This document shows, piece by piece, positions 49,401-62,497 of a stretch of 64,000 nt of DNA. Each line of letters starts with the position of its first letter. The first letter of the stretch is position 1. Source of the DNA: Channallabes apus (taxonomy: Eukaryota > Chordata > Actinopteri > Siluriformes > Clariidae); NCBI GenBank assembly GCA_030522415.1, contig CM060104.1:20227825-20291824 (forward strand), written 5' to 3'. Under the pieces are notes generated by a model. That model had not been told where the DNA came from. It did not search any database and worked only from the letters and a program-made list of their open reading frames with translations. The translations under genes and the position numbers were made by a program.

Positions 49401-51749
49401 ACTGTAAAATGCACAAGGACTTTGTCAAAACAAAAATAAAATGTAGGTTACAGGACAGAATAAGCCACAATTTTATTAAATTGGTCATCAGTTACCAACC
49501 AGGGAGGGCGAAGACTATCGCATGCTTCCTCCGGCACATGTGATAAAAGCCAACTTCATCTTTTCAAACTGCCCATGCACCTTTAGGGCACAGGAGGAAA
49601 ATGTTATCTAACTGAGCTAATTGGTTTGTGTCTCTTGCTGCAACAAGTTTAGACTAACCTAATCTTCCTCAGCTCTTAGATGTGTTTTCACTATGTAATT
49701 GCAAATAAATTTGTAGTCAGTTAATCTGGGATGTTACCTTAATGTGGGAGCCCCCTAGTGACAAGGAGGAATTGGACATGACTCAACAACTCAAAATACC
49801 TTATAATGCCCATACATCACAGCCAAAATGTGATGGGTAGGTGACTGGTTCAGCACATCAACAAAACAACAGAAGGCTTGTGGGATTTTCACATTATGCA
49901 GGGATTCATACCTACCAAATATGGTCCAAGAATGGAATAGTTGATACTACTGAATGGTTGATAAGGTCCTTGGATGCCCAAGACTCAATAATGTGTGTGG
50001 AGAGCAAAGCTAGGAGCTACAGTACATTTTCTGAAGAAGTTATTGCTGGCTCTGACAGAAATGTGTCAGGACACACAGTCCATTGCAGTTTGCTGTGTAT
50101 CTGCAAATCTGATTTATGGAGACCCCACCTTTGAACTTATGGGACTTAAAGGATCTGCTGCTGTCTTGGTGCCAGATACCACAGCACACCTTCAGAGGTC
50201 TTGTGGAGTCCATGCCATGACGAGTTTAGCTGTTTTGTTGGTACAAAAGGGATTGAAAGGCTGAACATTTCATCTATTTATTCATTTAACATATGTGCTA
50301 TTGTTCTTAATTAACATAGAGTGGCTTTTAGGGTTGGGTACCGAAAACCGGTATGTAACTATATAACCGGTATGTACTGGACCGAAACAGAATGCGAATT
50401 TCAGTGACTCATTTCGGTGCCACTTAAATGCATATGCATTGAAATATTTGTTCTCTAGATTCATATATTTTTGTAGATTAATAGTTTATTAGATTAAATA
50501 AAAAAAATTAAAAGCACAAATCATCAGGAAATGAGAGACCATCCAAGATGCACGTGAATGCAGCAACTAACGTTACACTCGCTCTGACGGCAGCAGGCGG
50601 TCTACCGCTATCTTAGTTTGCTAAATTAAACAACTTTCGTTAAAATGCCTAAAACTTAATGGTCGAAAGTGTGGCTATATTTCACAAGAAAGGATTCCAA
50701 CACTGCGACGTGCAGCAAATGTTTCACAGCAGTTGCGTGTAAAGGGGGGAAACATGTCAAATCTAATGAAACATTTGAGGGCACGCGGAATAAACTTAAA
50801 ACCAGAATAAATACACGGAATAAAGTTAAAAGCACCGTGTTTGACAGCTTGCGGACAACAGCTGGCACTATCGGTGTGGACGACCCTCAGCCCCAGTCAT
50901 ACCAACCGTAGCAAAAAGGAGTCCACCGATTATGATGACGACAGCAGCCTTTCCGCAGGTTAGTAGTAGGATAATGTAATGTTAATTGCAAAATGCAAAT
51001 CTTGCATTCAAACAAATGGTCAAATGATTTGTAAAGTACTAATGTAACATGGATTCTGTTTTCTAATTATGGCTTTCCAGCTAGTACTACAGTAGTAGTA
51101 CTACAACAGTGACCCCATTTACCATTGCAAAGACGGCTATGCATGTCCTGTGCAGAGCATGTAATAAGTCAGGAAAGGTGCCGTATTTTGCCAGAAAAGG
51201 CAAATATGGTGAAATTTCTGCAAAAGAATTGCTAAAATTTTAAGCTTATATATTCATAAACATTTAATATATTGTTAAATTTTAAGCATTAAATTTTTTA
51301 TTCAATAAAAATGTATTCTTGAGTCATCCACTATAATTTTGTGGCTTTTGTAAAGTATCGGTTCAGGCATCGTTTTGGCACCAGTACCGTTTTAAAAGTA
51401 TCGATTTGGCACCGGTATCGAAAAAAACCCAAACGATACCCAACCCTAGTGGCTTTTGTGTTTCTAGAAGGGTTCATTTGCTTTTGAGGTAAAACCAAGA
51501 AGTCTAGCACTTTGGCAATAAAAGATGTTTGTTGCATGAGCTTGAGACCGACATTATGCATTGCTTCATGTTGGAGTGTAAATTGCTTGGAATGTAGGTG
51601 AACATTCACCTTGTGTCTGAGCGCTTGTGAGAGAACTACTGTAGCTTAATGGCCGTGGGAGCTTTTAGGTATGAATTATAGTTGCTGGCAGGGTGAGCTT
51701 AGCATTTTGGCTTGATCTGCATGCTGCAGTTTCTTCCAGCTGCTGCTGG

Positions 51750-51830
<81 letters not shown>

Positions 51831-54800
51831 CTTGGTTGTGTTAACGAAAGTGCTGCTGCAGATAGAAAGACTGACTTAACATTTAATGGTTTTTATAGAT
51901 GGAAAGAGGTATGGTAACTGACAAGATTCAGTGTCTGGGTTTTGGTCTGATGAGATCAAAGAGGAATTTTAGAGCCTCTTGGGTTGTGTGTGTATGAGTG
52001 CTTCTTTGTGCTGGACAGAGTTTGATGAAGCTGTTTTACAGCAAGCTGTCAGGAGGGCTTCTCCTTTGCAGCTGTGTTGCATTGCAGGCGGTGTTCTTCA
52101 TTAAGAGCCGTTGGATTAACCTCCGGTGAAACCCAGCCTAAGATCCAACCTTTTAGGCTAAATGGCTTCAAAGAAAGTAGTTGATGACCAATTTTGATTA
52201 ATGGAAAAACATTTTTATGATTATGTGAAATTGCTTCCTGTTTTAAACCTAGATCAGTTTAGGAAAAGAGCAAAGATCAGATACCGAGAAGCCAAATATC
52301 ACTGGTGTAACTTTGTGCACAATAGATGCATTGTAGCTCTGTCACGTACAGCTTCTAACGTATACTTTTTGTTGTCATTGTCGCCTTTGTGAGATTCTGA
52401 TTGGAGCTTTGAAGGCTGTTTCTGAAAGCGTAAGCGTTTGCGGTATATAAAACAAAGCATTCCCCTGAAGGTATATATGTTCATCTGTGCCTCCACAGTG
52501 CTCACAGACGTTCTGACGCAGGAGTAAACCCCAGGGAGGAAGAACCTATGGGTTGTAAATCCTTCACTTGGCCGTTGCTTTGCTGAAAGATGGGTGGGTG
52601 CCGTGCCAAATGCTAAACAATGCCAAAATGGATACCTGATCTGTGAGTCATTGGCCTAGAGCTGTGACTTTGCCTTATGGTTGCCAGTAGGATGTTATTG
52701 CCACCTGGTGTTCAGGCGGAGACTTCACACTACCTGAGATGGGACTAATAAAATGGAGTCCTGGTAGCAACTTGTTTTTTCTGTTTCCTTTGTATATCTT
52801 GGCTGATGTAGATATTTGAAGCTGTGGAGATATTTTTCACAATTTTAAGTTCCTGTCACCCTTCTGTGACATTTATTATTCAGCCTATCTAGCGGTGTCA
52901 TTTAAGAGCTGATTGCATTTCAGTATACTCATTGATGTCCTAAGCAGAAATCTTTTACAGTAACCCATATGTTAGATGGAGAATCTCTCTTTAGGCTCTG
53001 GCCTAAACAAATTGGCAGTTCGCTAACGCACCAGCATTCTGCTCTTTGAAATTGGAGCTCTAGCAGAGGATTTGCAATTTGTGCACGTCGTGTTTGTAGT
53101 GTCAGAACATGCCACCAGTGTGGAGCTGGCGAACGCTGCTTTATAATTATCCTGTCAGAGAAGAAGCAGCAGTCACTATTGTGTCCTGATATATGTCCTA
53201 CCACTGCTGCAGGTAGATTCAAGTCTGACTTGATTTGATGCTTGTTTTACAAAACAAACCATAAAACGGCGGTTGTCAACTGTTTTTGCCTCCGGACCCA
53301 CATTTGCCCTTGATTATTGTGTCCTGATCAAAAACAAGATTTACAAAATGACTCTATTTCAAATGTACAATTAAACCTTTACTCTCCAAAATGAAATAAG
53401 TTTATTGCAAATCTTCTGATTATGTAACAGTAATAAAATAATTCTAGTCTGAACAGTAGGCAATGTATTATTATGATGATGATGATTATTATTATTATTA
53501 TTAATTTGTTCATAAAAACTCAAGCACTGTCGCCTTGCACCTCCAAGGTCTGGGTTCGATTCCCCCGGCCAGGCTCGATTCCCGTCTCTGTGTGCATGGA
53601 GTTTGCATGTTCTCCCCGTGCTTGGTGGGTTTCCTCCGGGTACTCCGGTTTCCTCCCACAGTCCAAAGATATGCAGGTTAGGCTAATTGGCGTTCCTAAA
53701 TTGCCCATTGGGTGTGTGAGTGTGTGTATGTGTGTGTGCCCTGCGATGGATTGGCACGCTGTCCAGGGTGTACCCCGTCTAGTGCCCGAAGTCTCCTGGG
53801 ATAGGCTCCAGGTCCCCCGCGTCCCTGAACACAGGATTAAGCGGTATAGAAAATGAATGAATGAAGGATAAAAACTCATCGCACAGATATTTTGCCCTAA
53901 TATAAGAAAAGCATACGTTTAGCGTTTATATTTTTCTATGAAGGTCCTTCTGAAAAAATATCATTAAAATACACAAAGCAGTTTATCACAGTGCTTTACT
54001 TGTTCAGTGTTAGGTTGCCAATGATGGACTTTAGACACAAGTTGCAAACACAAACACCATGTGCTTCTCAAAATAAAGGCATACCATTGAACAGCTAAGG
54101 AAAATTAGTAGCCTGACAAAGTAAATTAACTGAGCATTAAGCTGCTTTTCCCACGTCAGGTTTTAAATGCATTTTTATTATGGTGATAACGATTCAATGA
54201 CTGCTTTTTAGGACTTCGGTGGCTCATATTTAATATTCATACAAAGCGAAAGCAACGTGTTATAAAGCCACCAAAATGTATGCTGTTCTTTTTTTTTTTT
54301 TTTTTTTTTTTGAGGAGAACTACACAAGCCATCATAAAGTCTTGATCATCTCCTTGGAATCAGCGTTAATGAGAATGACATTGACCAAAATTCACACCTT
54401 TACATTATTTCACCAGCAACTGTAAAACATGGAGAGCCTTTCAGTCGTGCACCCCCCAGAAGGTCCTTGGATCCCCATCCACCACTAGTGATTACATCAG
54501 GTCACAGATGGTGTTTGGGTATGGGGGGTTGGATGGGGGTGACGGAAGGAAAAAATGCTGCTGCTGCTGAGTGAGGCTTTAAGGCATCAAGGGGGCAGTG
54601 ACATGATTTGCTTGCAGTTCCTATGTGCTTGTAGAAATCATCCAGTGTTGTTTGCACCTGATCAAATCTGAAAATAGGGATATTTAGGAGGAATATTACT
54701 AGAAGTGATTGTCTTGAATATTCTGAATTAGAATGGTTTTACCTAGTAATTATTTAAGAAATTATTTTTTTCTAGCCAAGTTTTAATTTAAAATGAGTTA

Positions 54801-57800
54801 AATGTCACAGCCTCCCATTTTTATATTGTGGTGTGCTGATCAGCGACTTTAGGTTCCCTGGCTGTGAGTTGCTCCCTGGTCCTTAAATGAGAAGAACATA
54901 GGGGTTCAGTTTCGCCCTCATTCACCTTAAACGGGCTTAATGAGTGAGCGGTGTCCAGCGTGCAGTAATGACACTGCCTTTAATGGTTTCCTGTTCTTTA
55001 CAGCTCCAGCACCCCAGGCTACTCTCCCTCGTACAGTTGGGGGATTACAGCAACTTTAATTGTGGTGAACTGCGCAGTGAGAGCAGCTCTTAAATATCAC
55101 CATTTGCCAGTGACTCTGCATTTCTGGATTTGTACATATGCATGTTAAATCGCTTTGCTATAGCTTTCCTGTGTGCACAGTTATGAGACAGCAGACTTGT
55201 TTAACGTGTGTGTGCGTGCACATGCATGTGTGTGCGTGCGCTCTAGTGTTGGGACCCACAGCCAGTACAACGTGAGTCTGATTTTGCTTGACAGTTTTAT
55301 GGAAGACGGCTGAACTTATGGATATATTTTCTGTACACCCCCTCATCAGCCATCAGTTAACAACACATAAAATTCATATAATTACATTTTGGTTTCTAGT
55401 TTGAAGTATGTGTAAAATTTTCACCTATTTTCCTCTTCCTGTTAAGCATGAGTTGTAGCCACGCTCCCGCAACCGAACATATGCAACAAGGTCTTGGCAC
55501 ATGCGGCAGCTTGGAAGAGCCATGTATCAATCATCCCGCTATAACTCATGCAGAGCTCACACGTGTGCACAAGTTTCTAAATGTTTCTTTCAGGCTTTAA
55601 TGCGAAAGGGTAGCGCTGAAAACAAGTGAGTCAGGCTACGGGTAATGCCATGACTATCTGAACACTGCATCTAGTACTTTTGAATTAGACTGCATGTGTG
55701 GCAGAATAAATAGTCCTCATTTTTATAGAAATAGGTTGTCTATACCTATTTATGTGATTGATGAGTTAAATCTGTCAAGACGTGTTTCTTTAAGGTACAT
55801 GTCAAGTGAACAATACTGATACCATGTTTTAGAATTGTGGTACATATATACAGCATTTTTATTTTCATTTTCTTTTACATGGAACTAGCCAGTTTACTCT
55901 GCTACTCTGCTCAACTATTCTTCTCGTAGGTTGGCTGGAGCACGGCTCGTGATTACTACACCTTCCTGTGGTCTCCCCTACCTGATGTGTACACAGAAGG
56001 CACTGCAGTCAACAGATCAGTGATCTTTCAAGGTAACATGATATTAACATAATATTGTATTTAGCGCTGCACAATATATCGAAAAATTATCGTTATCGCG
56101 ATAAAGGTATACGCAATATCTGTATCGCAAAGAATTGCGATAAATGAAATCGATGAGTGTATGGTTACACGTGAATAAAAAGTAACGTTTGAAAGTAATT
56201 CATATTGTGTTGGCAGGTCTATGGTAACAGCAAACCAGAAATCAGAATATCTGCTGAGGGTTTTAAGTCATTCATAGTGTTTTGAAGTCTAAATATTTGC
56301 AACTTCCTTGACATATAGTTTCTTTTTAGCCTGAATTAGATTTAATTACATCAGACGAATATCTATTACCTGTTTATTTTAGTATGATCATTACATATAT
56401 AAATGATTTTTAAAAAATAGCCAATAATAATAATAAAGAAATGCATTTCTCTAGGGAAATGTTATATCGCAAGAAATATCGTTATCGCAATATTCAACAA
56501 CAATATTGCATATGGCATATTTTCCTAATATCGTGCAGCCCTAATTGTATTGCACCTCGTCCCCCATACACTTCTCCAGTACAATGTAGGCTGGTATGGC
56601 TAGGGCCTGTTCAGAGGTATACTAAGAGCTTTTAATATCCAAACGACAGATGCAATAAAATATGGAACACTCAAACTCCCTATTAGCACGCCCAAGTGTT
56701 GATGGGCCAGTTTTATAGCAGTGGTTTAGGTCACATACTGGAATCTTTGTAAAATGTAAGATAAATGTGCACCAGTCTGGTCCGGAGATAGCAGAAAGAT
56801 ATAGTAAAGCAATTTATGAGCTAGCACACTTTTAGTTTGCACATGTGAGTTGTAAAACATGGTGTTAAATGGAGGCTGCATTTTCATTTTTACATTTTTT
56901 CTCCAGAGGGCTTTCTGTAAGCTTTTGGCGAAATCATCCATAGAAGCTTTCCTTCGATGATCATGACGTGACTAACAAGATGGATTTGTGTTCATAAATA
57001 TTTGTGCAGGTTACTATGTCCCCAATGATGATGGGGAGTTCTACCAGTTCTGTTATGTCACTCATAAAGGAGAGATCCGTGGTGCCAGTACGCCTTTTCA
57101 GTTTCGTGCAAACAGCCCTACTGAGGAAGAGCTGCTCACTGTGGAGGATGAGGGTGGATCAGACATTCTGGTTGTCACTACCAAAGCCAGTTATTTAGAG
57201 GTAAGCATGTCTAGAGAGCTATAAGTTGTTACAAAAGTCAAACAAACTGTGTTTGTGCTGCTCATTCTCTAATATATAACATATGTTAAGTGAGCTTATG
57301 TGAGCTGCTTTGCTTAGCTTCAGTCAATTTCCTGTCTGATTCACCCCTCAGTGTGAGGCTTTGATGAAAAACAAATCATGTGCAACATTTTCCTGCTCAT
57401 GAGTGCTCCATTCGCCCCGTGCATTTTTTTTTTTTTCAGCAAAAGATGGAGGAGGTGCGCCTCGAAAAGGAGGAGCTGCTGAAGAGCATGGAGCTCCTGC
57501 AGAAAGAGAGAGATGAACTGCTGGAGGACAGAGACAGAATTCAGAAAGAGTATGAACAGGAGAGAGAGAACACTGCCCAGCTCAGGAAAGAAGTGCAGGT
57601 CAGAGCTGGAGATGTCTTCTTGGCTCGTTTTTAAGTTGGTGGAACTTTTAACAAGTGTTTAAATCATTTGTGAGCAACACGCTATGCATGATTTAAAATA
57701 GCTAAGCTACAGCCAAACTCTGAGTATGATAAAGTATCTAGCTGCACTACTAGCTAATATAAAATCAGCTAACTACATTGAAGCAACATTATCAAACTGA

Positions 57801-60800
57801 GGAAAAGCAATTGTGATATTTAAATTTTATTGTTCACTTACATTACAGCGAAGTATAAAAATGTACTTGGTTTATACACGGTATGCCATAACAAAGGCAC
57901 CTTGCCACTCTTGTGTAAGATGCTTGTAATTGTAACATAATAATTCACAGACATATTAAGAGCTCAATGTACTCTTTGTTCATATAAAAAATGGATATAT
58001 CAAATGTAACTCAGCACCCGAACACTTCTGATCACGCTCATCACGTAACCAGCCTGGTAATCAACAACAATGCAAAATGATGAGAAAAAGAGCAGAAGTT
58101 CAGCAGTTAATCATTACAATAGCACTTGCTTAGCTAATCTGTTTCCACAGATTGAGGGAGTGTGACGCTTAATTTCGTTTATCTGCATGCAAGTCAAATT
58201 GGCATGCTCAGTTTGATTCGCATATACAACGTCAGTTTAGTGTTGGCCTGTTTACACACTCGACCCAAAGTACGATTGTTGTAGAATCCAACTGTTCACC
58301 ATGTTGAAAAGGCATTGAACTTTCTATACTTTGTGCACCTCTACTGCTTTATGCCATATAATTTTACAAAATTTTTTTTTTATTTTTTGCTGGATTTTCT
58401 TTAGTGTAAAGCCATTTCAGTACATCACCATTCACTCTCATGCGGATTGGTATGATTTACAGGGCGTTTCCATAATGAAAAAGTAAATGAATAAATAACA
58501 TCAATGGTTTATGGGCAGTGGTGACTGAGCAGTTAAGGCTCCAAGCTGCTACTGTTAGGCTCTTAAGCAAGACTTTTAACTCTCTGTGCTCCAGGTGCAC
58601 CATATCCTTGCTGATCCTCTGCTTTGAAAGCAACCGCCAAACTGAGATATTGGAATGAAAGGATTTGATTGTTCTTTAACTGGTATACTACTATACCTGC
58701 TCTTTTGCAGTTACACTTGTTACAGTATGCAGTTTATTGTGTGACTGCAGGACAATGCACAAAATAATGCGTATTTAGATCAAGATTCAAATATTAAATA
58801 TCACAATGGACATGGTTATGGGTTCCAGCAGGGCTGAATTGAGTATTTCAGAAACTGCTGATGATCTGGGATTTTTACACACAACGGTATCTAGATTTTA
58901 CACAGAATGAAGTGAAAACCAAGAAACATTGGTGTTCAAATCGATCGGATACCGGTTGAAATCGGCCGATAATCATTTAATTTTCACAGATCGGTTGTCA
59001 CTCAACTGGCCGATCACATAAACCGATACTATTGTGATGGGTTGGCGTTTCCCTCTGTGCATGCTGGCCGACAGTGAGCAACTATTCAGCATGGCTGTGC
59101 ACATTCTGGATGATAGGAGGAATATACTGTCTTGAAAAATTCTGATATTTATAAAGAAATGTCTGCCCTTGATTCTTATTGATGAAAGGCATGATTGTCT
59201 CACCACATACAAAGTGAGTGAGTGTCTGTGTTTATTTAAAACTTTCAGTGCAGAGTTTATTATTTGTTGTTCGAAGTGCTGCTTGTTATAACGGGTGAGT
59301 ATAGTAGGACAGTTGCATTTCAAATAAGCCTTTCGGCATTTCTGCCCCTTAATGCTAGTTAAGGAATGGAACATTTTTGTTCTTTAGTCGATTATAGGCT
59401 ATTCTGTTGGTTTTAATTTTTTTTTATAATCTACATGAAATAAAAAGAGAATTACCCCCAAAAATCCTGATCAGAGCAGCCCTACTTTAGGCTGAAACAC
59501 CTTGTTAAAGAGCAAGACCGGGGGAGAATGAGTAGACTGGGTGACATGCAGTTATGATAAATCAAACAATCACTCTTAACAGCTGTAATGAGCAGAAACA
59601 GAAAGGCATCCGAAATATGCCATGATCACCTTTGAACAAGTTGATATTGAGATGTGTTTGCTACTTGTACTCTGTAAAGTCGTCATAACGGCTGGTAACT
59701 CTAATTTCTTACACGTTAAACGAACTTCTCCTCTGTAGCAGAGGTAAGTTTTGGTCTTGCTTTCCTGGGAAGGTCTTCATGAGAGCCAGTTTCATCCTGG
59801 TGCCTGATGGGTTTTGCAAATGCACTTGACAATACTGGTCTTGCAGGAACTATTGCAGAACAACTAACCTTTATGTCTTAAAATTGCAAGACATTTTGTT
59901 GTAATTACTTAATTATCTAATGCCATTCGTGTCATAGTTTTGGGGGGGGAAAAATCCAGTATTTATGTAGAAAAATGTATCTAAACATGTGTCCAAACTT
60001 TTGACTGGTACCGTATATGTGACAAGTAAAGGCTACTTTGGCTTAGTTCAATTGCAGGCATCATTGGGTGACTTTGGGTAGAGTTTGTAGAAGTATATTT
60101 CATTGAGCACAGAGGGAAAATTGAGTTAAGATGAGTTTGCCCACCCATTTGTGGCTGTTAATTTTATGACTGCACTTTTATATGTTGTTTTATGTGCTGC
60201 TAGAATAATTCTGAAACAGGATTTTGCTCCTACAGGGATACAGTAGAGGGGAATTCTGAAGGAGTTTTTTTTTTTATGTTTTATTAGATTTTTTCAAAAT
60301 AGGTCTCTTAACATATTGAAAATGTAGCTTTAAAAAATAAGCAAGATTTTAAAGTGCAGCATTTTAACAGTTACAATATCAGTCAGAGTAAAGTTGAGAG
60401 TTTTTTTTAAACGTGATTAAATGTGAGTGTCAGAATTCAGAATGGATATATTTGCTGGATTGGGCAATAATAAAGAATAACAGTAATATTTTGTTATTCT
60501 TTGCTTCCTGTTAGAAAACCTACATGTTTTCTGAATGCTAAGAAGTGTATGTGTATATTATAGGAGCTGCAGCTGTCCTCTCAGAGCTTACAGGAGGAGA
60601 GAGAGGAGGTGAAAAGGAGAATGGAGGAGAACACAGCACGGCTGCTGCAGCTGGAAGAGGATCTTATTGGGGTCACCCAGAAAGGCTTGCAGAAGGAGAC
60701 AGAGTTAGACTGGTGTGTTAATTTTTAATGCCATTTTCATTTACACTGCAGCCTACTGTTTAGAAAAATATAAAATGTCAGCCACTACATTGCTATATTT

Positions 60801-62455
60801 GGTATTCATATCCTAGGTCTCATTATGTTGTGATATACCTTAAATCTAAACCTAAAATCAAAAGTTTTAATCTAGCTATTTTTTTTATTTATTCTAAACA
60901 ATATAATAATAAAATATAATGTTTGTTGCTTGAGTAGGAATTTATACTGCAATTATTACTTAATTAATGTTTTACCTCACAGCCTGAAAGATCGAGTGAA
61001 GAAGCTCACTCTTGAGAAAGAAGCACTGGAGTCTCAGCTAAAGAATGAGAAGGATGAGAAAGAATTGTACAAGGTAAAACCACCACAGTGCTCATTTACA
61101 TACTATATTGATTCAGAAACTCTTACATGGCATTATCATGGCATACACACTTTACAAAGGATGGGAAGAAATATAAAGTTTTGGCATCACGATTCAAAAA
61201 ATGTCACTATGTATTGTATGGTCTCACTACACTTTTTGGTTGTTGTTGTGGACTGGAACCTGCCAAATATGTGTACAGTAAATCAGTGCTAATGCCACAA
61301 ATGTATGGCTGACGTATGGCTTAATTCTGGGTGAATAAACACATGGGCCACATCTCAGCTCTGTGGTTGTTTTAACTTTTTTAACAAAAATACTTCTAAT
61401 GCTACAGAGAGACGGCAGTCAGCCACAACATTTAAAACCAATTAAAAACGTGTATAGGCGGCACGGTAGCATAGTGGTTAGCACTCCAGGGTCGATTCCC
61501 GACTCGGGTCTGTGTGCGTGGAGTTTGCTTGGTGGGTTTCCTCCGGGTACTCCTGTTTTCTCACACAGTTAAAAGACATGCGGATTAGGCTAATTGGTGT
61601 TCCCAAATTTCACGTAATGTGCGAATGAGAGTGTCTGGTGTGTGCATGTTTGCCTTGCAATGGATTGGTATTTTGTCCAGGGTGTACCCGGCCTTATTCC
61701 CGAAGTTTCTTGGCATAGGCTCCGGGCTTCCTGCAATCCTTAATAGCATGAATGAATAAATTTATCCGATTTTGAGTAATTTTTTTTTTTTTACTTTGCT
61801 GCTAATATGGTTGCTATTTACATAATCAGTTAGATCGGTGCAAGACATGGGAACGTTTCATTGGATTAAATTGTAAAGGTCATTTCATGTATTGATTCTA
61901 AGGGAGAATAAACACGCTCAATGTTCTCTCCCTAAACTCCATCCATCATTAAATACCAGGCTCTATTGATGCGTGTGATTTTAGACAATTTGCCATCATA
62001 CATGAGTCTGAAGAGAATGAACACTGGTTTCTGACTTTATTCTGAGCCAATAAATCTAACAGTTTTTCTATATACTTAAAGCACACCTTAATTAGGTTTG
62101 TGCTCCATTTTTCTGAGTTTACCTGCGTTCTGGGAACAACAGGCCTAGCTCTGTTCACACAGGAAGCTCTCCTGTCTCTGCTGCTTTTTTGTGGTGGGCA
62201 CAGGAACTAGGCGTGACATGGAGCTGTAGCTACGGAAACACAGCTAGACCCACACCTCATTGCTATTGCTCCTGGCTGTGTGGGTTTGCCCAGTGCTGCC
62301 AGTACTTTCTTATTGCGCTTATAATTAGAGCTAGGCAGCACATTTCTGTGCAGAGCGGAAATGCAGCCTGGTGATAATTATGGACCGTTTGTGTTCATGT
62401 GCCGCAGTCTCTAAGTCTTTGACAAATGAGGCCAATGAGTTCTCTCTCTCTTTCT

Positions 62456-62497
<42 letters not shown>

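Larger units (their letters stand above)
46637..55929. other. Transposon-dense tax1bp1b intron (9.3 kb)
   Basis: This intron separates the first two coding exons. It contains Tc1-like fragments, two copies of a shared interspersed repeat, a mariner-like element with a nested insertion, a hAT element with intact ends, a V-SINE-like copy and several microsatellites. Parts without an assignment: 48470-49800, 51830-53260 and 53880-55900. No other gene is supported in it. Confidence 0.7.

Noticed and set aside
50669..50911. 80-codon plus-strand frame with Cys/Lys-rich start
   Set aside because: It is the frameshifted BED zinc-finger relic of the hAT element, not a host gene.
53473..53879. Open frames of 127 and 119 codons on both strands
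   Set aside because: Both are readings of a SINE copy, which is non-coding.
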